A stretch of DNA of 64,000 nt from Legionella drozanskii LLAP-1 (GTDB taxonomy: Bacteria; Pseudomonadota; Gammaproteobacteria; Legionellales; Legionellaceae), in assembly GCF_001467585.1 (NCBI RefSeq), contig NZ_LNXY01000006.1, forward strand, positions 1 through 64,000, written 5' to 3'. Positions 1 through 12,100 of this stretch are shown here, in pieces. The notes beneath the pieces were generated by a model. The model saw only the letters and a list, made by a program, of their open reading frames with translations. It was not told the DNA's origin and made no database searches. A program made the position numbers and the translations under genes. Each line of letters starts with the position of its first letter. Within the stretch, counting starts at the first letter, position 1.

Positions 1-43
1 TTTGACATCTGTAACTCCTCGTTATTCAGATTATATCTGTTAA

Positions 44-772
44 ACAAGGTGTACGGTTAATCGAGGGAGGATCAGAATTTCATTTTTATTGGGTGCGTTT
101 ACGGGATTTATAGGGGTAGCTCTAAGAAAATATGTGAATGAATCTGAAGAGTTTATTCAGTTCAAAACCCAAACTATCAAAACAAAATCTTTCAGCACGT
201 TAATTTTAGAACAAAAGAAAAATATCATAATTACATTTGGATTATATGAATTATGTGCATTGATTACGTATGTGGTATTTATGTACATGCCGAATTATTT
301 AATCATTGTTACCGAATACAATAATGAATTCGTTAGACTTATAAATACAATTTCGTTGGCTTTAATGTTGATAATGGTCCCATTTTTTGGGTATTTAGGA
401 GATGTTTATAATCCAAGAAAGCTATTGATTATTTTTTCTTCTTTACTACTTCTTTTGTCATTCCCATTATATAAGATGATGTTAAAGGGATTTTACTGTG
501 TAATTTTTGCCCATTTAATTTTAGCAGTAATATCAGCAGGTTATCAAGGGTTGATTACTTGTTTTGTGCTTTCACGATTAGATATTGAAGTGAGGTATCT
601 GGTTGGAGCAATTGGATATAATTTCAGTTATGTAATTTTTGGAGCAGGATCCCTTTTGCTTTTGTCTGCGACTATCGACAACCCATTGTATGTAAATATT
701 CCTCCAATTGTTATCTGCTTAGGAGCATTGATTTCCTTACTATTTATCTTCACTTTAAGGGTAAAAAATTGA
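44..772 (+). pseudogene. C-terminal half of an MHS/ProP-type MFS transporter, probably truncated
   Basis: The frame is open from base 44, just after an in-frame TAA at 41-43, to the stop at 770-772. Its first residues (RISFLLGAFTGFIG, then ALRKYVNESEEF) match the mid-protein loop of metabolite:H+ symporters of the ProP/MHS family, normally written WRIPFL..G..G....R....ESPEF. About five or six hydrophobic segments follow, corresponding to TM7-12. Family members are about 430 residues, so the N-terminal half is missing. The other two forward frames upstream are also closed by base 60 and show no transporter-like peptide. A TTG at 89 could start translation, but that would give half a transporter. 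Most likely a gene remnant. The alternative is that the first half lies upstream in another frame, outside the window. Confidence 0.6.
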
Positions 773-1329
773 TATCTTAGGTGTAAAATATTGACACTTA
801 GTTAATGGCTTGATATCTTTTCAGTATTAGCCACTTCCCTAGAAAAATGATAAAAAAGGATTATGAGCCAATTAATATTACTCCACATCTAACTGAACGA
901 AGAAAATTATAGGAAGCAGGCTGCGAATAGAAGATTACTTATTTTATTCAAATAAATTTCAAACAACCCAACTATTTAAATTCAAAGGTAGCAAAGGAAG
1001 CTAAATATGCCTGTACTTCAAGAAAAATTAAATTAACTTTGTCATTGGGGTTTGGAACCCTCTGGAGCGAAAAGATCGCGAACTAACTTCATGATCTATA
1101 AGCGATTAAAACCACTAATTAACCGGGCGATGATATTCTAGCCTTGAAAAATATAAATTAATATTGTTCTTAATTAAATCATAATTTTGCTTAACCTACG
1201 TTTCCACCCTTGAGGACGTCAATCCCCTCATATCAGTTCGGCGACTGTTGGGACAAATGAGTACTAACTGAATTTTGTTAAAAATATATTTTATTTGGGG
1301 ATCTACTGTGATGATAAGGAGTTACGAAT
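773..1329. other. Decayed intergenic region without intact gene
   Basis: This 557-base stretch separates the transporter remnant from the DAHP synthase. All frames are broken by frequent stops. Short direct copies of TTGATATCTT occur near 769 and 812, with a related TTGACACTTAG near 790. A short coding-like patch at 1194-1271 resembles the end of a tyrosine recombinase and is listed separately. The ribosome binding site of the next gene (AAGGAG, about 1317-1322) is at its right edge. No tRNA or terminator is evident. Confidence 0.5.
1194..1271 (+). pseudogene. Possible remnant of a tyrosine recombinase C-terminus
   Basis: The short frame reads TYVSTLEDVNPLISVRRLLG, then QMSTN and a stop. This resembles the box around the second conserved Arg/His region of phage-type integrases (G.NPL.VSRLLGHSSISTT). 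The His of LLGH is Gln here, and neither the catalytic Arg-x-x-Arg-His box upstream nor the Tyr downstream is present. If correct, it is the scar of a mobile element next to the truncated transporter. The match is short and could be chance. Confidence 0.22.
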
Positions 1330-2517
1330 ATGTTTGAATCTGTCCACCAAATTAAAAATCAAGGGAAGCAATACCTTCCAATCTATCATTCCCCCAATGA
1401 ACTGCTCCATATCCAAAATATTCTACATTCCCAAGCACCTTTGGTTTCTATTAAAAAAATTAATCAACTCCGCCAATTAATAGCAAGAGCAGCAGTAGGT
1501 GAGTATTTTTTAATACAATTAGGAGATTGTGCAGAAAGCTTTTCTGAATGCGACAAAGAAACTACCTATGCAAAATTAGACTTTATTCAGCTGCTGGCCG
1601 AATTTTTTCAAAGAAAAACTGGAGTTAGGGTAATCCAAGTAGGCCGCATAGCAGGTCAATACGCGAAGCCCAGAAACAATCTCTATGAGATTTCTCACAA
1701 TAAAAGGATTTATTCCTATTTTGGCGATATGGTGAATCAGTTTCATGAAAAACATCGTACCCCGGATCCTTGGCGAATGCTGCTGAGTTATAATTGTTCA
1801 GCATCCATTTATCGAGAAATTAATCAATGGAATCGAGATCTAAGACCGGAACAAAAAATATATACAAGTCATGAAGCATTTTTACTTTACTACGAACAAG
1901 CGTTAACTCAGTTGGATAAACGCACGGGATTCTATTACAACCTTTCAACCCATTTTCCCTGGCTTGGTAAACGCACGGTTAGCAGCACTTCACACGTTAA
2001 CTATCTGAAAAAAATAGCAAATCCTATTGCAGTAAAAATAGGCCCCGATACTTCCATCAAGCATCTTATAAAGACCATCAATGCATTAGATCCAGATTAT
2101 ATCCCTGGACGCATCACACTTATTCCCAGATTAGGAGCGCAATCTGTCCATCGCATTTTGCCGCAATTAATTGATGCGGTGAAAAAAACAAACCGTACAG
2201 TTTTATGGAGTTGTGATCCTATGCATGGGAATACCGAAACTATCAGTTCTGGGCTAAAGATTAGGAAACTAGGTCACATTCTTGAGGAGATAAAGAGTTC
2301 TTTTGTGATTCATAGAAAAATGGGCAGCAAACTTAATGCCATACATCTTGAAGCAACCCATCAGGATGTGACGGAGTGCTTGGATTACAATTCATCAATT
2401 AATGAGTTAGTAACTGACTTTAAAAAAAGCTACAAAAGCCTAGTGGATCCGCGTCTCAATTACGCACAAACTATCCATATGATGCAGGGTATTGCAAAGC
2501 TTTATATTGAATATTAA
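1330..2517 (+). CDS. Class II DAHP synthase (3-deoxy-7-phosphoheptulonate synthase)
   Basis: Predicted to condense phosphoenolpyruvate and erythrose 4-phosphate to DAHP, the first shikimate-pathway step, in the cytoplasm. The class II (plant/mycobacterial AroG) signature is present: GDCAES (Cys67, a metal ligand), GRIAGQYAKPR, CDPMHGNT (metal His), HLEATH (metal Glu) and VDPRLN (metal Asp). All four metal ligands known from the mycobacterial enzyme are therefore kept. At 395 residues it is shorter than typical class II enzymes (about 450) and lacks part of the N-terminal regulatory extension. ATG 1330 is chosen because AAGGAG lies about 8 bases upstream. It has no shikimate or phenazine neighbours here. 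Such stand-alone copies often feed aromatic secondary metabolism, but that is inference. Confidence 0.88.
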   Translation: MFESVHQIKNQGKQYLPIYHSPNELLHIQNILHSQAPLVSIKKINQLRQLIARAAVGEYFLIQLGDCAESFSECDKETTYAKLDFIQLLAEFFQRKTGVRVIQVGRIAGQYAKPRNNLYEISHNKRIYSYFGDMVNQFHEKHRTPDPWRMLLSYNCSASIYREINQWNRDLRPEQKIYTSHEAFLLYYEQALTQLDKRTGFYYNLSTHFPWLGKRTVSSTSHVNYLKKIANPIAVKIGPDTSIKHLIKTINALDPDYIPGRITLIPRLGAQSVHRILPQLIDAVKKTNRTVLWSCDPMHGNTETISSGLKIRKLGHILEEIKSSFVIHRKMGSKLNAIHLEATHQDVTECLDYNSSINELVTDFKKSYKSLVDPRLNYAQTIHMMQGIAKLYIEY

Positions 2518-2652
2518 TAAGTGATTTAAATATAGAAGCGCAAGAAATTCGCTAGTTAATTTTTAAATTCACAAAAAAGAGATTAAATGTAATAATTTGA
2601 TCTTTAAACCCATTTATTTTTCAGCTTTGTATGTAAGATACAGCACTGAAAA

Positions 2653-3168
2653 CTATATCTTTTTATTTTCCTTCTCTTGAGTAGATGAAAGTTTTTCTTT
2701 GTCAAGAAGATACTCTTTAAGAGTATCAATATCTTCCATGTAAGAAGTGATATAAAATTTACTTCCATCTTTTAAAATTAAATCTAATCCAGGTGCAAAT
2801 TTAGCAAACCCTGTTAAAAATTTATCTATGATGGAAAATTTTGAAGTTTCTACTAAAAAAATATCAGAAACTGCAAAATTTGTTTTTTTTTCAAAAACAT
2901 TGGTCAATGTAAAAAAACTATCTTCTTTTTTTATACTCTTTACATAACGACTTCCTGTTAAAATCATGAAGACGTTACATATTCCAAAATAAGCGAGAAA
3001 AACTATAACAACTGAGCCAATTATTTTATCTTGTATATCCGAACCGATTACAACACCAAAACCTGCGAGACCTGAAACCCAAAAAAGGACGCAAGCTGTG
3101 AAATAATAAAGCGGCTTAGGCAGACAATCTCTAGAACTTAAATGCGTATCACACCAAATCATAATCAT
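2653..3168 (-). CDS. Small membrane protein, candidate immunity protein of the RHS toxin
   Basis: A 171-residue protein with two adjacent hydrophobic segments (about residues 20-42 and 48-72). The soluble C-terminal part is rich in beta-type residues and resembles a small bacterial PH-like domain (LILKDGSKFYI followed by a Leu-rich helix). No family is firmly recognised. Its ATG overlaps the stop of the RHS gene by four bases (ATGA at 3165-3168), so the two are translationally coupled. A small gene coupled directly to the 3' end of a polymorphic-toxin gene is the usual place for an immunity gene, and a membrane location would fit a toxin acting on or through the inner membrane. The role is inferred from position only. 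Confidence 0.7.
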   Translation of the reverse strand: MIMIWCDTHLSSRDCLPKPLYYFTACVLFWVSGLAGFGVVIGSDIQDKIIGSVVIVFLAYFGICNVFMILTGSRYVKSIKKEDSFFTLTNVFEKKTNFAVSDIFLVETSKFSIIDKFLTGFAKFAPGLDLILKDGSKFYITSYMEDIDTLKEYLLDKEKLSSTQEKENKKI

Positions 3169-6100
3169 AATCCTGTACGTTTACCTAAATAATAACCTAC
3201 TGAGCTTGTAGGAGCATTAATAAGAGAATCTATCATAGCTTTAGAAAAACCTACATTTACTTCTTTAGTAACAGCATGAGAAACTCTAGCACCTGCTAAT
3301 GAAAACCCTAAGTAGAAAAGACTGTAATGATTATTTTGGGGATCTCTTAAATATGAATAAGTTTGACCTGCTAAATTTGATAATCCAGCCGAAATATACG
3401 GACTACTTAAAAAAGCGCTTAGTCTTGGCTGCAATCCGCCAATGGCCACTAAAGAACCGATTAATGCTCCAACTTCAATATCACGACAATCTCCACCAAC
3501 CGCAACAGCTCCATACCCTCCTGAAAACCCGCCATATGTTCCATGTGCAGCAAGATTACCCCATTTCACCCCCTTTCCAATTTCAAAACTTGCAAGTCCG
3601 ATTGGACCTGCATATTCTTTGAAATAATTTTCTTTCGCGACTCTTCTTTCTATATTAAGGATTGATGTCAATGATAAAACATTGTCGATCCCTTCGATAG
3701 TACCTTGGGATAATGGAGTTTTTTGTAAAGCAGTTATGGTCTGAAGCTGAAGATTTTCGCCTGTAAACATTCTTCTGATGCCTGTAATGAGCTTATCTGA
3801 GCCGTGAGCACCTATTACGAAACCGGGAAGAGCTAAACCCCCGAATGTGCCATCGATTAAAGCTGCAGCGGTTGCTAACTCTCCAATGCCTTCTGCTACT
3901 TCCATTGCCCCCTCTACTCGATTACCTATTTTTCCAGCTTGCCACATTGAGGAACCCAATTGCCTCGTCCAATTGACTAGCGCACTTTGCACAAAACTAC
4001 CTAGTCCGCTAGTTAAGCTATCTGTTTTGGATTCTTTATTTCTCTCAACGGTAATTAATGGGGGTTGATAGGGAATATAGTTTTTTTCATAATCGTTCCA
4101 TAGCTGATGCATTTTTTCCATGATGGAAGAATGGCTAGTTGTTTCTTGATGAAGGCGCTCATAGAAGCCTTTAGGAATAGGACTGTAGTTTTCTTCATTT
4201 GCGGTGTCTGGGGTTGGGCAATATTCTCCTTCAATTGATTCGGGTTGTTCTTCTATGATCGCAGCTGTTTGGGAGTGGATAAATCCATTTCCAATTGCTG
4301 AGCCGAGATTGTCGCTGAGGACTTGGGTTGCATTTAAGTTTTCTCCGTTCATTGCGGTTTGCAAGACGTCGGTTGTTAGGGCACTTAATTCGGAATGAAT
4401 GATACTGCCTCCCGCCTCACCGAGGCGTCGCTCCAGCGATTGAGTTACTGTCCTGCCCGACTTACTTCCGGCGACGCCGCCTAGGATTCCTCTTGCTCCT
4501 AGTTCAGACCAGCTAAAATGTTGATGATTTTGTAGTGCTAGGCTTACTCCTTGGCTAACAGCGTCCTCACCCATCATTTGCGCTGCTGTGGAAAAACTAA
4601 ATCCTGCGGGTGATAGTTTGTCAAATTTTCCGAGTAGGTTTGTAAAAGCCGCGCTTGAATTTAATCCTTGCAAAAGCCCAGCAGAGGCTGCTGTTGAAAA
4701 GCCGGAGATTAATGAGCCTTTCAATTTTATACCTTTTTGCAAACCTAAAATATTGGCAAGTCCCTGACCTGCAAGATTGCCAGCCAGACCGGCAGCAAAT
4801 CCTGCGGCTAGGGAGCCAGTCATGCCTAAAGCTTGACCGGCTAATACTTTCATACCTAAATGCAAGGCCCCACCTAGCCCCCCGCTTAAGCTTGCGCCGA
4901 TTACGCCAGCAAGAGCCCCAAAAGCCGCGGCCGCTAAGACTGTGGCAATGACAGTGATTGCGGCAATTGCTATTTTCTTAAATAAAGAGGGTGACTTTCG
5001 ACGCTGCGATACAGGAGTAGGCGTAGTCGAGGGTAACGACGGCGTCGGCAAAGTTGCAGAGGTATCTCCGATCAGTTCGGCACCACTGATGATTCGGCGA
5101 GTGCCATCATTATGGTGCTGTCTTGTTGCAACAGGGGGGATTGTAATTCGTTGACCATTATGTAATTGGCTTGGCTGTCTATCGGTAATGCCATTGCTAT
5201 CCGCAATAAGGTACCACAGACTACTATCCCCATAAACTTGCAGAGCAATACCATCCAAACTATCACCCGCTTGCACGATATAAGTTCCAAGATTGTCTTG
5301 TGGAGTATTTGCTAAAATTTCATTATTCGTATCGTTTTGTAAGCTCCCATCTCTCTGCAAAAAATAAGCAGTGATTTCCGGAGCAAACACGCCAAAATCC
5401 TCCAAATAAGCCGCCGTTGATCCTGCGCGTGCATTACCTTTTGGCGTAAAGCCACCGTAGACATTTAAATGCTGGATCCCGTTGTTGTCTAATTGCAAAT
5501 CACCAATAGTTTTACCAGCTACAGTTAGATAGCTTGTTTGACCATTTTTATTTGATCTTGCACGAATTCCTTCAAGGGTACTAATCTTATAATTACTAAT
5601 GTTATTCCCATCAACCGCTTGATACAGTTGACCATTAACACTGTAGTAACGTCCACTTACTCCATAGGTTTGAGGACCATTATCGATTGATTGAGTGGCT
5701 GTATCAGTTGATTGTAGATAACTATCCCAATACACATAGCTATAATGATGAGAGCGCTGTATTAGCGTATTATTTTGATAGAACCTGCCGTCTACATGCT
5801 GTAAATTTCCTACAGCATCATAGAAATATTGCTCTGCCTCTGTTTGTTGCCAACTACCTGAAAGCAGTGTGATAGTGCTTTGCATTTGCAATAGATCAGC
5901 AACATACTGCATTGTTGTGATACTTGCTGCGTGCCCAAAGGCATCATATAGCCTTTCCTCATCGACTCGTCCTATCTCATCATAATGAATTGTCTTCAAT
6001 TTGATATTATTTTTGCTAATGATCTCTAATTCATTACTTGTGTTATAGGTATAGTTATATTGTTGAAAGGCACCGTCCTCAAACTTGTAGGCCTTTTTGA

Positions 6101-9100
6101 CGTTACCTGCCGCATCGTAATCGAGATAAGAACTTTGAAGGCCAAATAGGCTAATTTCACCGTTAAGGAAACTCCCTTTGTTAATCAACATGCGATTATT
6201 AGCATCATAGGTATAAAAATCATCATTCCTAACTTTCTGATAACCAGTGTAGTTAGCCTCCACCGCGGTATGGCGAATATTACCCCCCGCATCGTACTGA
6301 TAATCGATACTCAATAGAGCATGATCTTTATCAGGTAGCTGATTCACTTTATCCTGAGGAAGACGACGTTTCACAGTCGTTAAGCGTCCTAAAGCATCAT
6401 AGGCATAGACATCATTTTCTGTTATCCAACCACCATCACCTGAACCTTGAGTAGTCTTTGAGACCGATTTAGTAATCATATTGCCATCGGCATCATAGCT
6501 ATAATAATTCGTTTCTTGATATACATTATCGGAATAGGATAAAATTTGACCATCACCTTGATAGCGATAGCTGATGCTTTTACCGGCTGTAGAAGTTTCT
6601 TCCAATAAAAGACCATTTTTATTGTATTGATAAGTAGAAGTATGACTGCCTAAATCGGTATGTGATTGCAAGCGTCCATTGGCGTCATACGTCCAGGTTT
6701 GAACAAGCCCATTCGCATCTTGTTCAGAAATCTTATGCCCGGCATCATCATAATCTGAGTAACTCAAGCGTCCGCCAGCATCTTTTTTAAGAAATTGATG
6801 CCCCAAGTTGTCATACCAAAATAATAAAGAGTGATCTAAAGCGTTGCGTTGGGCGATTAACTCGCCACTTTCGTCATAAGTGTAGGTTTGCTGATTATTT
6901 GGTGAGTTGACCTTTGTTAAACGATTGGCTTTATCGTAAACATAAGTCGTTATGCCACCTAGTTCATTCTGATTACTAACTAAATGACCCAATAAATTGT
7001 AAGTTTTAATTCGCTGGTGACCCTTAGCATCAATCTCTGTAAGGGCGCGACCTTCGGCATCTAAAATTTTGGCTACGGTATGGCCATTAGCATCTGTCAT
7101 CGCAATTGCCCGACCTAAGGCGTCGTAGGCATAATAAACGATAGGTTTAAGTGTTTGGGCTTGCATTTTTTCGTCAAAGGCAACCACCTCAGGAAGTTCC
7201 TGTTTAACCACTTGATCGAAAGCATTGTATTCATAATGAGTTTCAAACCCTCGCGCACTCGTATGGGATAACACATTACCCCAACGATCAACGCTTTGCT
7301 GCTGCGAAATAGTTTCTAAATGAACCTCTTCTCCTAATTTTGTCGCAGTCAGGGTGAACTCTTTGGTCTGGTTTAAACAACGACCCAATCCATCATAGCT
7401 ATTATTCTGGCGCTGCAAATTAAAATGCCATTGCTCGTTGGTGAATCGCTCTGTTTCGTTAAAGCGTTCCTGTGACAAATCGACCCCCAGGTCTCCATAC
7501 TCTGCAGAAAAAACATTAGTAGAGCTAACAATCTGGGTAAGGTGATCAATCAAATCATAGACAAAAATCTGATAATAACCTTGAGTATTGGAGCGCCAAA
7601 TTCTTCCTAAAAAATCATAATCAATATGAGTCGTTAAATTGCCATCAATTCCTTTGGCAGTCATTTCACCAAATACATTATAAACAGCATCTTCAGTCAT
7701 CAGCAGGCCATTGTTTTTGAAGGTACCTGTCTGTAAAAGATGCCCCTCTTTATCATAGGCATAGCGTTTATCAATAAGTCGCTGACTACCATCTATCTGA
7801 GTCAGCTGTTGCCAACTTCGTACTTTTTGACCATTGGCATCATAGCTGTAGTAAACCGCATGATTTAGGCCGTCAATTTCTGCCAATAATCGACCTTGAT
7901 TGTCATAAATAGCATGCGTACTTACGTCTGCTACCGAAGACTCATTAAGTACATAACTATCTTTGTTTGCAAAAGCAGCTCCCTGAGCAAAACGGGTCAC
8001 TTCAACCAGTTGTCCTAAAGGATCATAACTGTAGGTTGTCGCCGCTCGCCCCCCTGAAGTAGCAGGGCCTACTTTGGCAATCAATTGACCTAAAGCATCG
8101 TAATAACAATAGCTTGTCAATCCTAAAGCGTCTGTTGTTGCGGTTAAATTGCCCAAGGCATCATAGTTATAGTAGGTGGTTAAATCACTGGCTACGGTCG
8201 TATATTGATTAGACTCATTAATGAGTTGCTGATAGCTGGCCTGCTTTAGAGTTTTACTGGTTAATCGACCTAGCTCATCGTAACCAAAAACCACATGACG
8301 ATCTTTTGTGCTGTTATCGGGAATACCGACGTGACTCTCATCCCATTCATTTGCGCGATTGGCGTATTGAAGTTCATCAGTCAGTTCGCCGAAACTACCA
8401 TAGGAGTAAGTTGTTAGATAATGCTCCGCATCTAAACTCGCTTGCTTTAAGCCATCGTTGTCGTAGTAATAATTGGTCTTGGCCCAATCAATTTCATTAC
8501 GCTTAACGCTTAGTTCAATGACTTCACCAAAGGCATTATAACGAGTGCGGGTAGTTGGGGTCAGTGTTTCGTAATGTTTTGTTGCGGCGTTATAACTGTG
8601 GACTGCCTTCTGTGTAGTTTCGACTAAACGATTATCTAAATCATAACTATAATGCTCTTCCCGATCATAAGTACTGAGCTGTAGCGATTTGGCAAACGTT
8701 TCTGCATCATCTATTCCTGTAGACCAGCTTAAGGTATTAGCATAGCGTTTTTTTGACAGCAGATTGCCAACAGCATCATAGCTAAAACCAGTCACCGCGC
8801 CTTGAGCATTCAAGCTATACAATAATTGGCCTTTTTTATCGTAGGCATTATAACGCCAATTACCTGCACGATCTTTGCTGGCAATCACTTCCCCATAGGC
8901 ATTGTATTGCTGTTCTTCGACTAAGGTTTGCGCCTGCTCTTGTCGCAGAGCGCTTGCTTGATTACTAGCGATATTCACGGAGACATTAGGATAGATCGTT
9001 TGTATTTTACGGTTATTATTATCATAACGATATTGGATGATTTGATTTAGACGGTCTGGATCGCATACGGTGGCTATAACATTGCCAAAGCTATCATAAG

Positions 9101-12100
9101 TATGGCGTGTAATTAGAGAGCGGAGTTCTGATACCCATTGTCCAGCTTTTAAACTCATCATTGCCGTGCTGGGTGAACGAGTTTCGATTAAGTGATTTGC
9201 TTCGTCGTAGAAATAAGTCCATTGTGCTGCATTGGCCTCAGTCTTTGTCAGTACATTACCGTTGTTGTCATAAGCAAAGTGTGTGGCTTGTTTTTTCGCA
9301 TCTAGTTTGGTTGTAAGACGACCAATGACATCATAGTTAAAAATAGTGATTCTGTCCTGCTCATCTTGTTTCAAAACTTTTCTTAGACCTTGCTCATCAT
9401 AAGTGGCTACAGTCAAGCGTTCACCATGAGCAATTTCGCTTGTTACATTGCCTAAAGCATCGTAGCCTCGTTCAAGAACACGACCTTCCGGGCTAATACG
9501 GTAAACCTCTCTGCCAGCAGCATCAAAAACGAAATGAGTCAGTCTATCTTGATCACACGTTGATAACTGCTTTTCCCAATCGCTCTTGGAATCCAACGCA
9601 AAACGCGTCGCATACTGTAAACTGGCAATCGTATTTCCAACTCCATCATAAAAATAAGCATTAGCAATACCATTAGCACTTAGTTGATAGCTCAATCGAC
9701 CGGCTTGATCATAGGCATAACGGCTGCATTGATCAAAAGGAGAGGTTTGAATATTCTTACGCAATAGATCGAGTGAATAATGAGCAGATTCAAGTGCTAG
9801 ATTTGTAGCAAACTTGATTTTGCTAATCATTTGGCCGCTCGCATTATAACTGTATTCAGTTAAATAGTTTTTCTCATCCAGTTGGTACACGAGTTGGTTG
9901 AGACCATTGTAGGCAAAATACCGATGTCTCGCTAAAGCTCTCTCCTCCTTGGAAAGCTCAAATACTCCCTTTTTAAGTTCGCCTAAGGATTTCACCGCAG
10001 CAAATCGACTGAGGTGGAGCAAATTACCATTACCATCATAATCATAAGATGTACCATAGCCTTGGGCATCGAAGGACAGAGTGACTCGTCCTTCAATATC
10101 AAAAAGCCGAAATTGGTATTGATCATTATCAGCTGGTTTCAAAACCAGACGCAGCTCTTTTTCTGTGTAACTTTTAAGAGCTGAAATGCGATTAGCATAG
10201 ATCAGAGTTTGATATTCATTTCCATTCGCATCATAGATATGTTCTGTGACTACACCGCGCGCATCGATTTGAAAACGGCACTGGTTTTTAGCATCGTAAA
10301 TAAAATGGCGCGTATTGTTGTTAGCATCGGTTTCGCTGATAAGATTACCATTCTCATCATAGCTATAGCTTGTTCTAAGACTTAGTCCATCAGGATCCAG
10401 AATTGTGGCTTTACGTCCTCCTAAAATGTCCCATTCATAGGCGGTTATTCTGTCTTTGCCTTGTGGGCTGCATTCCGTTTTTCGAGTTAATAAACCACGA
10501 TCATCGTAGGTAAATAAAATGGTTAGATTAAGTCCGTCAGGGTCGGTGCGAGTTTGAATCAGATTCCCACTATCATCGTAGCTGAATTGCTTACGAAGCC
10601 CGCTGGCTTCAGTAATTTCTAACTGACGACCAATACCATCGTAGTGGTATTTTGTTGTGAGTGCTAAGCCATGGGGATCAAGCGTTTTAGTTAGTAAGCG
10701 TCCTTCTGCATCATAACTATAGTAAATAACTTGTCCACCATTGTCTTGCTGCCAAATCAGATGACCCACCTCGTCATAGTGATAGTATTTGGCCTGCGAC
10801 TGGGGAGCGCTTTCAGTGATCAATTGTGCTTTAGCATCATAGTAGTAGCGTGTCGTTTGACCATTTGCATCGGTCACTGCGATTTTGTCGCCGAATGCAT
10901 TGAATTGAGTGACTATTTTGCTTTTTTGACCTGGATGTTGGATTGTTAGGGTATTGTTTTGATCATCATAGCTAAAGTTATTATAGGAATTAGTTTCACT
11001 TAAGATACGTCCAAAAGCATCGTAGTCCATTTCCTTTTTAATCTTAGCTGGATTTTCAATAATAATTTTCTCGCCACGGCGGTTATATAGATAGCTTGTT
11101 ATTCCTCCCCGGGGATCGATTATCTTTTTAACATTGCCAAAAACATCATATTGGGTTTCTGTGTGGCGGTTCACCCCCCCGATATCATCCGCTTGATGAC
11201 GTACTAATCCTCGTCGATCATAGGCATAACCCTTAACTAATTCATGAGTCTGATCAATGCTGAGACTTGTTAGTTCTAATTCGCCAAACGCATTATATTC
11301 GATCGTTTGAAGCCCCCTGCTGCCAGTTAATTTTTTTACTAATTGGCCTAGGGTGTTATATTCGTAGACAATTTTTTCATCGCTTGATTCATCGCGTAAT
11401 TCATCCAGTTGAGTAGCAAGTTCTGCCGTCGTTAAATCCCTTAAACTTTGCTTCAAAGATTTACTGTAGCGATAAACTGTCTCGACTTGGTTAAAGTGAT
11501 TGTAGTGATTTTCAGTAACTTGCCCCTCTGCATTGACCGTGTAGGTAAGCAAGCCTGCCTCATTATAAAAATAACGAGTTGTTTGCTTTAATGCATTGGT
11601 CAGACTCACCACTCTGCCTGATAAATCATACTCATAATGAAGACTATGTTGTAGCCAGATAGTCTCGATCTCCGCTTCGGCGAGTTGAGGATTTTTTAAT
11701 AATAGCGCTGCTCCTAAAGCATCTAATTGTTGAATTACCCTTCCCAGCGTATCGTAGCGAAACCGCTGTTGACGCATTTCCTGCGTTTTTGTATCAGTGA
11801 GTGTTTTCTCAAGAACTAAGCCATTTTCATCGTAGCGAAATTGGACCAGCAATCCATTTTGCGAGCGTTCCTCGATGAGTTGATCTAAATCATCATAACG
11901 ATAGGTTGTTAGGTGATCACTAGCCTTTTCTTGTAAATTAAGATCAGTTAAAACTGTATTTTCATGAAGTTTTACAAAGACAGTTTCAGTTAAAACAGTT
12001 GAGAAACTGCGCTTTTGAATGAGCAAACCTCTGTCGTTGTATTCATAAGTGATTGCAAATCCTTCCGGATCAATATCAGCCACCTTCAAACCTGCTGTAT

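Noticed and set aside
1020-1140. Possible tRNA-like or transposase-like sequence around GGTTTGGAACCCTC
   Set aside because: No cloverleaf can be drawn, no CCA-end geometry is seen, and all frames break; left as decayed sequence.
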